This document shows positions 37,696 to 45,010 of a stretch of DNA of 64,000 bases, in pieces. Every line of letters starts with the position of its first letter. Within the stretch, counting starts at the first letter, position 1. Origin of the DNA: Cellvibrionales bacterium UBA1854 (GTDB taxonomy: Bacteria; Pseudomonadota; Gammaproteobacteria; Pseudomonadales; Porticoccaceae); assembly GCA_002338445.1 (NCBI GenBank), contig DDII01000029.1:1042-65041 (forward strand), written 5' to 3'. The translations under genes were made by a program, and so were the position numbers. The notes beneath the pieces were generated by a model, which saw only the letters and a list, made by a program, of their open reading frames with translations, did no database searches and was not told the origin of the DNA.

Positions 37696-38439
37696 TCATT
37701 CATATTTCAAAAAGTAGCGTTGTCGTACCACCTCGTAAAGAGCAATCCCGGTAGCTACGGACACATTCAAGCTACTTAATGTACCAAAAGTCGGAATCTG
37801 TACAAAAAAATCACAATTTTTTCTTGTTAACGCTCTCAGTCCTTTCCCCTCTGAACCCATAACTAAGAGTACAGGGCCAGTGAGATTTTGATTAAAAATT
37901 GGTGTAGGCGCATCTTCTGAAGCCCCTACTATCCACATACCCTCCTGTTTAAGCCTCATTAAAGTCCTAGCTAAATTTGTGACAACTACTAGTGGAACAA
38001 AATCTGCAGCTCCACATGATACTTTTCGCACACTTGGAGTCAACCCAACCGCATGATCCCGGGGGATAATTAATACATCTACTCCCGCACATTCGGCAGT
38101 CCGAAGGCATGCCCCGAGATTATGTGGATCAGTCACCCCATCTAGCATTAAAAAAAAACTTTTCTCCGCCTTATCTTTAAATAAGGAATAGATGAATTGT
38201 TCATTTTTAAGAGGAAGCTCAACACATTTCGCTATGACACCCTGATGCTTGCCACTGACTTTTTCGTCAAGAAATTTTAGAGACGAATATTGGAGAGACA
38301 AACCCTGTCTAACTGCCCTGTGTTCTATGTTTTTGAATCGTAGATTACCTTGACCCTTCAAAAGATGGATTTCTTTGATTCGTTCGGGAGAGGCCTTAAG
38401 CAATGTCTCAACAGCATGAATTCCGCAAACCCAAGTCAT
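37696..38439 (-). CDS. rlmB: 23S rRNA (guanosine-2'-O-)-methyltransferase RlmB
   Basis: SPOUT-family enzyme methylating G2251 of 23S rRNA. ATG 38439 gives 247 residues (E. coli 243) starting MTWVCGIHAVETLL, the family N-terminus, with GGGG about 7 bases upstream; the frame extends 12 codons further but those residues do not fit. The SpoU motifs DGVTDPHNLGA, VLLVMGSEGKGLR and PTFGTLSSLNVSVATGIALYE are complete. It precedes the rpsF operon on the same strand and is divergent from the RDD gene. In many relatives rnr lies upstream; here it does not. Confidence 0.96.
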   Translation of the reverse strand: MTWVCGIHAVETLLKASPERIKEIHLLKGQGNLRFKNIEHRAVRQGLSLQYSSLKFLDEKVSGKHQGVIAKCVELPLKNEQFIYSLFKDKAEKSFFLMLDGVTDPHNLGACLRTAECAGVDVLIIPRDHAVGLTPSVRKVSCGAADFVPLVVVTNLARTLMRLKQEGMWIVGASEDAPTPIFNQNLTGPVLLVMGSEGKGLRALTRKNCDFFVQIPTFGTLSSLNVSVATGIALYEVVRQRYFLKYE

Positions 38440-38579
38440 ATGTTGCCCCAAGTAAAATCTAATGAGATATCTCACGGTTTACGACATAATACGATACATT
38501 GCTCAGATAGGCGAAAACTACTTTTGTATGTAAACATGACTGACCTTATAATTCCTCCCCGAAACAAAAGAAAGGCGTC

Positions 38580-39062
38580 ATGGACAAAAAAATAGAGCCA
38601 GATATAACCAGCTTAGAGCCGATTCCACCGGGACTTCTGCGCCTTTTGGCAAGCTTGATTTATGACTTGTTCCTTATTTTTGCGATTACAATGAGCTACG
38701 GCGGATTAATCGTGCTTGTTAAAATAGTGCTCTTGGGGAACGAGCCTGCTCTACAATACCAGTATAACCCACTGACAAAAACTATCACGTTATTTGGGCT
38801 TTATGTCTCAATTAGTAGTTATTTTTATCTTTGTTGGCGCAAACAAGGGCAAACTCTCGGTATGAAAACATGGCAAATAAAATTACAAGGTTTAAATGGT
38901 AAACTGCCTAGTTCAAAACAGTGCATACTCCGGATCTTGGTTGGTTCAATTGCTTTCGCATTTTTTGGACTCGGTTTTTTCTGGCGTTACATTACTCCCC
39001 AAAAAGCAAGCTGGCAGGATATTGCAAGTGAAACGGAGATCATCTTGTTCAAACGCACATAA
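38580..39062 (+). CDS. RDD family membrane protein
   Basis: Inner-membrane protein of 160 residues with three to four hydrophobic segments and an RDD domain. LLRLLASLIYDLFLIF holds the Arg and Asp of the first motif, and WRKQGQTLGMKTWQIKLQ is the conserved mid-domain signature. Function is unknown; transport or envelope homeostasis is often guessed. AAAGG is close to the ATG. An RDD gene beside lptG is common in Pseudomonas relatives; here glpK separates the two. Confidence 0.85.
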   Translation: MDKKIEPDITSLEPIPPGLLRLLASLIYDLFLIFAITMSYGGLIVLVKIVLLGNEPALQYQYNPLTKTITLFGLYVSISSYFYLCWRKQGQTLGMKTWQIKLQGLNGKLPSSKQCILRILVGSIAFAFFGLGFFWRYITPQKASWQDIASETEIILFKRT

Positions 39063-39119
39063 TAAAATCCAAACGAAATCTAGAGAGGGTCATTTTATTT
39101 ATATTTATCGGTGCCAATT

Positions 39120-40634
39120 ATGATCGAAAGACGGAGAGCAACATCAAGCACGCAAGAATTTATCGTCGCAATTGACCAAGGCACTACTTCAACTCGAAGT
39201 ATTTTATTCGACAAATTAAGCAATATCACATCACAACAACAGATTGAGACTCAACAATATTTTCCTCGGAACGCTTGGGTTGAGCAGAACCCGATGGACA
39301 TTTGGAACAACACGTTTAAGACTATTAGACAGGCTATAGACATAGCAGGACTATCAAGCACTCAAATAGCGGCTATGGGTATTTGTAATCAGCGTGAAAC
39401 AACAGTGATTTGGCATCGTGAAACTGGCGTACCTATCTACAATGCTATTGTTTGGCTTGACAGACGAACTGAAGACTATTGCAACTTATTGGAGTCAAGA
39501 GGTTTCTCAAAATTAATACAAGACAAAACCGGTTTGATTTTAGATCCATATTTTTCAGCATCCAAAATCTCATGGATACTGTCAAACGTTGAAGGTGCTC
39601 GATCTGCAGCCATTAAGGGCGAGTTAGCTTTCGGCACTATTGACAGCTGGCTTTTATGGAATCTTACAAATGGGGCAGTTCATGCGACTGATATAACCAA
39701 TGCATCCAGAACAATGTTGTTTAATATAAATTGTCAAGATTGGGATAGCGAACTACTCGATCTCTTTGAAATTCCGAAAAGTATGCTACCTGAAGTTCGA
39801 GACTGTAATGCCTATTTTGGTTCCACCCATTCATCAATTTTGGGTGCAAGCATCGACATATATGGTGTTGCTGGTGATCAGCAAGCAGCAGCTTTAGGAC
39901 AGGCTTGCTTCACGAAAGGAATGATCAAATCGACTTTTGGGACAGGTTGTTTTGCCCTGTTAAATACAGGTGCTAAACGTGCATACTCCCATAATAAACT
40001 AATTACTACAATTGCATATCGGATCGGCGGCAATATTAATTACGCAATTGAGGGATCCATATTTGCCGCTGGGGCCGTTATAAACTGGCTTCGCGACGGG
40101 CTAAATTTTACTGAATCTCCCGAGGAGTACGACAAATTGGCTGAGTTATCTAATCTTGATGATGCGGTATATTTGATACCAGCTTTTTCAGGGCTTGGCG
40201 CGCCATGGTGGGATACTGAAGCGCGAGGCGCGGTTCTTGGGATGACGCTTTCAACAGGAAAAAAAGAACTCGCTCGGGCGGCGCTGGAGTCAGTTTGCTA
40301 TCAAACTTTTGATCTTTTACAGGCTATGAAGCGAGATATACATGACGTTCCAATAAATTCAATTCGAGTTGATGGCGGCATGTCTAACAGTAATTGGTCT
40401 ATGCAATTTCTGGCAGATATTCTCCAAATTCCGATAGATCGTTCTATCGTAACTGAGACTTCAGCACTCGGAGCTGCATGGCTTGCCGCGTCAAAAATTG
40501 GCCTGTGGCCCAATTGTATACACTTTGCAGACAACTGGAAATGTCAACAACGTTTTACACCCCAAATGAATAGCCAAAAACGTCAGATTAAGCTTTCTGG
40601 TTGGCATGTTGCGTTGGAGCGTATTAAGAGTTGA
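39120..40634 (+). CDS. glpK: Glycerol kinase
   Basis: FGGY kinase converting glycerol to sn-glycerol 3-phosphate. The protein has about 504 residues. The phosphate-binding loop IDQGTTSTRS is near the N-terminus, the glycerol-binding CNQRETTV and IVWLDRRTEDYC follow, and the FGGY region GVAGDQQAAALGQACF and FGTGCFALLNTG are intact. GTG 39111 and ATG 39120 are both possible starts. No glpF, glpD or glpR is adjacent. The gene stands between the RDD and lptG genes, which are neighbours in related genomes, so it looks inserted. Its codon use is not visibly different. Confidence 0.96.
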   Translation: MIERRRATSSTQEFIVAIDQGTTSTRSILFDKLSNITSQQQIETQQYFPRNAWVEQNPMDIWNNTFKTIRQAIDIAGLSSTQIAAMGICNQRETTVIWHRETGVPIYNAIVWLDRRTEDYCNLLESRGFSKLIQDKTGLILDPYFSASKISWILSNVEGARSAAIKGELAFGTIDSWLLWNLTNGAVHATDITNASRTMLFNINCQDWDSELLDLFEIPKSMLPEVRDCNAYFGSTHSSILGASIDIYGVAGDQQAAALGQACFTKGMIKSTFGTGCFALLNTGAKRAYSHNKLITTIAYRIGGNINYAIEGSIFAAGAVINWLRDGLNFTESPEEYDKLAELSNLDDAVYLIPAFSGLGAPWWDTEARGAVLGMTLSTGKKELARAALESVCYQTFDLLQAMKRDIHDVPINSIRVDGGMSNSNWSMQFLADILQIPIDRSIVTETSALGAAWLAASKIGLWPNCIHFADNWKCQQRFTPQMNSQKRQIKLSGWHVALERIKS

Positions 40635-40640
40635 TCCCTT

Positions 40641-40660
40641 AAATTAAATTTATTTAATTT
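40641..40660. terminator. AT-only inverted repeat between glpK and lptG
   Basis: AAATTAAAT and ATTTAATTT form a perfect 9-base stem around TT, 7 bases after the glpK stop and overlapping the lptG stop. Two further Ts follow on the + strand. It may serve as a weak bidirectional terminator for the convergent genes, but the lack of any G or C makes this doubtful. Confidence 0.3.
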
Positions 40661-41717
40661 TTGCGAGAAAAAATATTCCACAGAAAAGACAGAGAAAAAC
40701 AGGCGCTAGCACCGCTAACCATGGTGAAAATCCAACTACAACGCTAGTTGAACCAAGCAAGTCCTGAAAAATATTAAAAACTACACCTACTAAAACCCCC
40801 ACAAAAATTTTGGAACCTATCGAAGATCCTCGAAGAGGACCAAAAACAAATGTTATTCCTAGCAAAACCAAGCCGATGATTACGAGTGGTTGTAATACCT
40901 TACGCCAGAAAGCCAGTTCATAGACATCTGCAGACACTTCCTGATCTTTGAGAAAGTTCACGTAATAATACAATGTAGAAATCGACAACCTATCCGGAGG
41001 CAAGACATTGACCACTAGCAGTTGAGGACTAAGATCTGACTTCCAATCACGTGTAATTAATTTGTCTGTCTCTAGCTGCTCAGGATAAAACCTAGTTAAG
41101 GAGATATTCTCCTCTACCCAAACTTTTTCAACACCGTTATAAGAAGCACGAGACGAATAACTAGCTTGAATTAATTTTAATTTTTTATCGAACTGAAAAC
41201 GAGTCACCCCGAATAAGACACCACCAGGAAATACAGCATTAAAATGCATAATTTCATTACCCTCTCTAATCCAAAGCCCGGAGTTGGAGTCCACCTCTAA
41301 ATCTCCTTTTCGCAAATATTCTCTTTGTCCTTTTGCAAGCTGATCGAGATAAGGCGCGAAATATTCACCCAAGATTAGACCAAGAAAAACGAAAAATAAG
41401 GCCGGGCGGATAACGAAGAATACAATTTTTGTAGTCGAAATGCCTGCACCGCGCATAATGACTATCTCGCTTCTGTCGGCCAATTGTCCCAAGCCGAAAA
41501 GACAACCTATAAGGGTAGAGATCGGAAGGTATTCATATATCCGGGAGGGTATGCTCGTCGCCACATAAATAAAAACATCCTCGAGTTTGTAGTTGTTTCT
41601 AATGGAGTCTAGTTCATCAACAATTGCAGAAATGGCATCTATACCGACAACCACAACTAAGGAGATAAATATTGCAGAAAATACTGAGTTAGCGATGTGA
41701 CCTGATAAAATTCTCAT
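40650..41717 (-). CDS. lptG: LPS export system permease LptG
   Basis: Inner-membrane permease which, with LptF and the ATPase LptB, extracts lipopolysaccharide from the inner membrane into the LptC-A-D bridge. ATG 41717, 2 bases after the lptF stop, gives 355 residues (E. coli 360); the frame runs 28 codons further into lptF but that part does not fit. Three N-terminal hydrophobic helices, a large periplasmic beta-jellyroll region (about 130-260) and three C-terminal helices are visible. RSEIVIMRGAGIS is the family's coupling-helix segment. Confidence 0.95.
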   Translation of the reverse strand: MRILSGHIANSVFSAIFISLVVVVGIDAISAIVDELDSIRNNYKLEDVFIYVATSIPSRIYEYLPISTLIGCLFGLGQLADRSEIVIMRGAGISTTKIVFFVIRPALFFVFLGLILGEYFAPYLDQLAKGQREYLRKGDLEVDSNSGLWIREGNEIMHFNAVFPGGVLFGVTRFQFDKKLKLIQASYSSRASYNGVEKVWVEENISLTRFYPEQLETDKLITRDWKSDLSPQLLVVNVLPPDRLSISTLYYYVNFLKDQEVSADVYELAFWRKVLQPLVIIGLVLLGITFVFGPLRGSSIGSKIFVGVLVGVVFNIFQDLLGSTSVVVGFSPWLAVLAPVFLCLFCGIFFLAKIK

Positions 41718-41719
41718 GC

Positions 41720-42820
41720 CTATTTCGACCGCATATATGCCTGATAGCGCTTTAATGAACCACGAAAAGTTAGAAACAACGCAAGCATGATTAAAATACA
41801 ATGCATCGGTAACAGAGTTACCCAGAGCGGCACTGCTCCAGACTCTATCGATTCACGCAATGCATTCAAGCCAACCAAATAAAATAAGTATAGCAAAATA
41901 GCCGGTAACAATTTTGAATACTGTCCTTGTCTAGGTCTCGCGCGACTCAGGGGCCATGCCAACAGCGCGACTACAAAGATCATCAAAGGTAATGAAAATC
42001 GCCACTGTAATGCCACCTTGTGTTCAACTTCATTTGAAATCATCAAATCAGATGTTGAGATTGACTCTAGATCGACGTGCTGTTCGTAGGGTGGACTTTC
42101 TGAGAGACGTATCCCGTATTCTTCGAACTCAGTAATGTGATAATTTGTGCTACCCGGGATACCCTCGTAACGAAGCCCTTCAGTCAAGACAATATATTTT
42201 TTTGTGTTATTGTCAGTACTTTGTTGTTGTGCCTCTTTTGCAGATACTACGATCGCTGGAGCACTTTTTGTGGCAGATGAAAGAGGAGATAACACCAGAA
42301 ATACCTCGGAGAGCACTTGGTTATCGGATACAGCATCCGAGTGGATAACACCATCTCCATTGCGAAGCGGATAGAATTTTTTGGCAATAACATCATCAAA
42401 AACTCCCCGAGATCTTTGTGCTTCAGCAACAAACTCAGCCCGTTGCATACCCAAAGGAGACAAGATCAAACTCAAATAAGAAACGCCGATAGCAAACAAA
42501 CCGGCGATTAATAAAATGTATCCAAGCAGCCGCCTCTCCGACACTCCACAAGCGTTCAAAACACTTATTTCATTATCAGCATGCATTCGTCCAAGACATA
42601 ACAAAAGCGCTAGAAAAAATGCAAGGGGAAAAGTTAGTTCCAAGAGACTTGGAACTCTGTAGCCTAAAAGAGCAATCATTGCACTGAAATCCATTGTGCT
42701 CGCAGCTACTTTGGCCAGATATTTTACCAGCCTGCCACTTATAAGGATCATCAACAAAATTGTGCATACTGCAACAGTGGACGTTAAAACCTCACGAAAA
42801 ATATATCGAAAAATAATCAA
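41720..42820 (-). CDS. lptF: LPS export system permease LptF
   Basis: Partner of LptG in the LPS transporter. The start is most likely TTG 42820, 8 bases after GAGG, giving 366 residues (same as E. coli) and the usual N-terminus MIIFRYIFREVL; an in-frame TTG at 42853 is less likely. LLMILISGRLVKYLAKVA and the coupling segment ADNEISVLNACGVSERRL are diagnostic. Six helices flank a periplasmic domain. It precedes lptG and is divergent from pepA, with a GGTATC/GATACC dyad (42862-42867 and 42881-42886) in the shared promoter gap. Confidence 0.95.
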   Translation of the reverse strand: MIIFRYIFREVLTSTVAVCTILLMILISGRLVKYLAKVAASTMDFSAMIALLGYRVPSLLELTFPLAFFLALLLCLGRMHADNEISVLNACGVSERRLLGYILLIAGLFAIGVSYLSLILSPLGMQRAEFVAEAQRSRGVFDDVIAKKFYPLRNGDGVIHSDAVSDNQVLSEVFLVLSPLSSATKSAPAIVVSAKEAQQQSTDNNTKKYIVLTEGLRYEGIPGSTNYHITEFEEYGIRLSESPPYEQHVDLESISTSDLMISNEVEHKVALQWRFSLPLMIFVVALLAWPLSRARPRQGQYSKLLPAILLYLFYLVGLNALRESIESGAVPLWVTLLPMHCILIMLALFLTFRGSLKRYQAYMRSK

Positions 42821-42909
42821 TAAATTATCCTCAAGAAACCTTGGGTAAATCAAAACTAACTGGTATCTTGTTCGAAATTCGATACCGTTAACACTTTTAG
42901 GTGAATTTT

Positions 42910-44367
42910 ATGAAGTTTACTGCATCTGCAGCCAGTCCGTTAAAAATAAAAGCGGATTGCATTATTTTTTTAAGCAAAGGTAATCTTGATTATGAACTCA
43001 AAAACCTCGACGAAACTTTGCGCGACCAATTTACTGAACTTTTAAAAGCCACTAACTTTACCAGTGAAAAAGGGGGCTTAAAGCACATTTATACTCCGAC
43101 ACTTGCATTCAAGCAGACACTGTTGGTCGGTATTGAGGGTGAAATAGACAAACAGAAAGAGATAAGTGTAATCGAATCAGCTGCAGAGCAATGCGTGCGT
43201 GTTGGGGCTGGTAAAATTCTATGGTTAGATTGCGTAAAAGAAAGCGAATTATCGTGGATGGGGTCCATGATCGCACAGAAAATGTTGCGAGCCAGCTACA
43301 AATTCAAACATGAAAGCAAAAAGGAAAGCAAAGCACCCTTTGAGGTTATTTATTGGGTAAAAGACCAGATTAATATCACACCAGCGCAGTCAGGACTAAA
43401 TTTCGGTGCGGCCGTAGGTGCAGGTTTAAATGTCGCAAAGAAATTAGGAGATTTGCCCGCAAATATTTGCACTCCATCATACTTGGCCGACTTTGCAAAG
43501 AATATGGCCGAGGGCAGCTCAATTCTAAAAAGTATAATTTTAAACGCAAATGATATGGAAAGACTCAAAATGAGCGCTCTATTATCAGTCACGGCAGGCA
43601 CAGTTGAAGACCCCAAATTTATCGAAATGCACTATGAAGGGGGTAATCCAAATGAACCACCGGTTGTGTTAATTGGTAAAGCAGTTACTTTTGATTCTGG
43701 CGGTATCAGCTTAAAACCCAGCAGCGGTATGGATGAGATGAAATTTGACATGTGTGGCGGTGCCTCAGTCATGGGCGTAATGCAAGCTCTGATTTTTAGT
43801 CAACTGAGAATTAATGTTATCGGTCTCATCCCGGCAGTAGAAAATATGCCAAGTGGGAGCGCCACTAAGCCGGGAGACATAATTACAAGCATGTCAGGGC
43901 AGACAATTGAAGTACTTAATACTGATGCCGAGGGCCGTTTAATTCTTTGTGATTCCCTTACTTATTCAGCTAAGTTCAAACCAGCGGCAGTAGTTGACAT
44001 CGCCACGTTAACAGGAGCTTGTGTAATGGCACTAGGGAAACACGCATCGGGGCTTTTATCCAATGACGAAGAATTGGCTGATGAATTACTTACGAGTGGA
44101 ACAGAAGCTGGAGACCGAGCATGGCGATTACCGCTTTGGAATGATTATGACAAACAACTCAAAAGTAACTTTGCTGATATGGCGAATATTGGTGGACGCG
44201 AGGCTGGGACAATAACGGCTGCTTGTTTTTTGGCCCGTTATACGAAAACTATTCGTTGGGCTCACCTTGATATTGCTGGCACCGCATGGTTATCTGGCGC
44301 AAAAAAAGGCGCTACGGGACGACCTGTGCCCCTGCTAATGAATTACCTCAGAAGACTTACGCTCTAG
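42910..44367 (+). CDS. pepA: Leucyl aminopeptidase (M17), PepA
   Basis: Hexameric dizinc/manganese aminopeptidase of the cytoplasm; in E. coli it is also a DNA-binding protein in carAB control and Xer recombination. ATG 42910, 6 bases after AGGTG, gives 485 residues. The catalytic domain has VVLIGKAVTFDSGG with the metal-binding Lys and Asp, and the M17 signature NTDAEGRLIL at 337-346. The N-terminal domain begins MKFTASAASPLKIKADC as in family members. It is followed by holC and valS, a conserved order. Confidence 0.96.
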   Translation: MKFTASAASPLKIKADCIIFLSKGNLDYELKNLDETLRDQFTELLKATNFTSEKGGLKHIYTPTLAFKQTLLVGIEGEIDKQKEISVIESAAEQCVRVGAGKILWLDCVKESELSWMGSMIAQKMLRASYKFKHESKKESKAPFEVIYWVKDQINITPAQSGLNFGAAVGAGLNVAKKLGDLPANICTPSYLADFAKNMAEGSSILKSIILNANDMERLKMSALLSVTAGTVEDPKFIEMHYEGGNPNEPPVVLIGKAVTFDSGGISLKPSSGMDEMKFDMCGGASVMGVMQALIFSQLRINVIGLIPAVENMPSGSATKPGDIITSMSGQTIEVLNTDAEGRLILCDSLTYSAKFKPAAVVDIATLTGACVMALGKHASGLLSNDEELADELLTSGTEAGDRAWRLPLWNDYDKQLKSNFADMANIGGREAGTITAACFLARYTKTIRWAHLDIAGTAWLSGAKKGATGRPVPLLMNYLRRLTL

Positions 44368-44391
44368 GTTAAGAAATGTTTCAGAAAAGTC

Positions 44392-44820
44392 ATGACGAAA
44401 ATCTCGTTTTATAAGGTGTCAGGGGGAATTGCCTCAGCCATTAACTTGGCTGCAAAACTCACCGAAAAATCAGTTGAAAAAGAGTGTAAGGTATTGTGGC
44501 AAGTGTCAGATAAAAAGCTTGTAAAGCACGTAGACCAGGTCCTTTGGAGCTACTCACATACATCTTTTCTTCCTCATGGTATTGGTCCTCTATCAGGCCC
44601 TGTAGGTATAAGCAAAGAATCAACCCCTGGAATTCACCACGAGGTTTTGATGAATTTTCAAAAGGACATACCAATATGGTTTAGCCGCTTTGAGCGGCTC
44701 ATAGAATTTATATATGAAGATCACTCGGACACAGAAATAAAAAGACAACACTTTCGTTTTTTCAAAAATCGAGGTTATGAAACCGATTACATTGACTTAA
44801 GTAACGAAAAATTTACCTGA
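44392..44820 (+). CDS. holC: DNA polymerase III chi subunit
   Basis: Chi links the clamp loader (through psi) to the SSB C-terminal tail. The protein has 142 residues (E. coli 147), with ISFYKVSGG at the N-terminus, a helix AINLAAKLTEKS, VDQVLWSYSHTSFLPH (the family's LWxxxxxSFLPH block), and a Rossmann-like arrangement. The order pepA-holC-valS is conserved in gammaproteobacteria. A strong nested hairpin begins 12 bases after the stop. The proposed psi partner is at 26.5 kb. Confidence 0.92.
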   Translation: MTKISFYKVSGGIASAINLAAKLTEKSVEKECKVLWQVSDKKLVKHVDQVLWSYSHTSFLPHGIGPLSGPVGISKESTPGIHHEVLMNFQKDIPIWFSRFERLIEFIYEDHSDTEIKRQHFRFFKNRGYETDYIDLSNEKFT

Positions 44821-44832
44821 ATAAAAAAATGC

Positions 44833-44891
44833 AACATCTGTGAACTCCAAAAAAACTTTCCTACTTACTAAGGTAGAAGTTAACAGATGTT
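44833..44891 (+). repeat. Nested stem-loop between holC and valS
   Basis: The outer arms AACATCTGTGAACT (44833-44846) and AGTTAACAGATGTT (44878-44891) pair over 14 positions with a single G-A mismatch. The enclosed region contains a second hairpin, CTACTT (44861-44866) with AAGGTAG's AAGGUAG end at 44871-44876, loop ACTA. No U-run follows, so it is not a normal terminator. It lies 120 bases before valS and could be a leader structure, a processing site or a small mobile-repeat remnant. Confidence 0.6.
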
Positions 44892-45010
44892 CAGAATCAG
44901 TTTCTCAATTATTTCATGCGCCCCCGTTAAAACGAGCTTGGAAATGAGACATATATCAAAATATAATAAATCATTTATAAAGAGACGAAATAGGTTATTT
45001 TAAGGCATTT

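Noticed and set aside
38476..38579. Searched the rlmB/RDD divergent gap for operators.
   Set aside because: No dyad longer than 5 bases or convincing promoter pair was seen.
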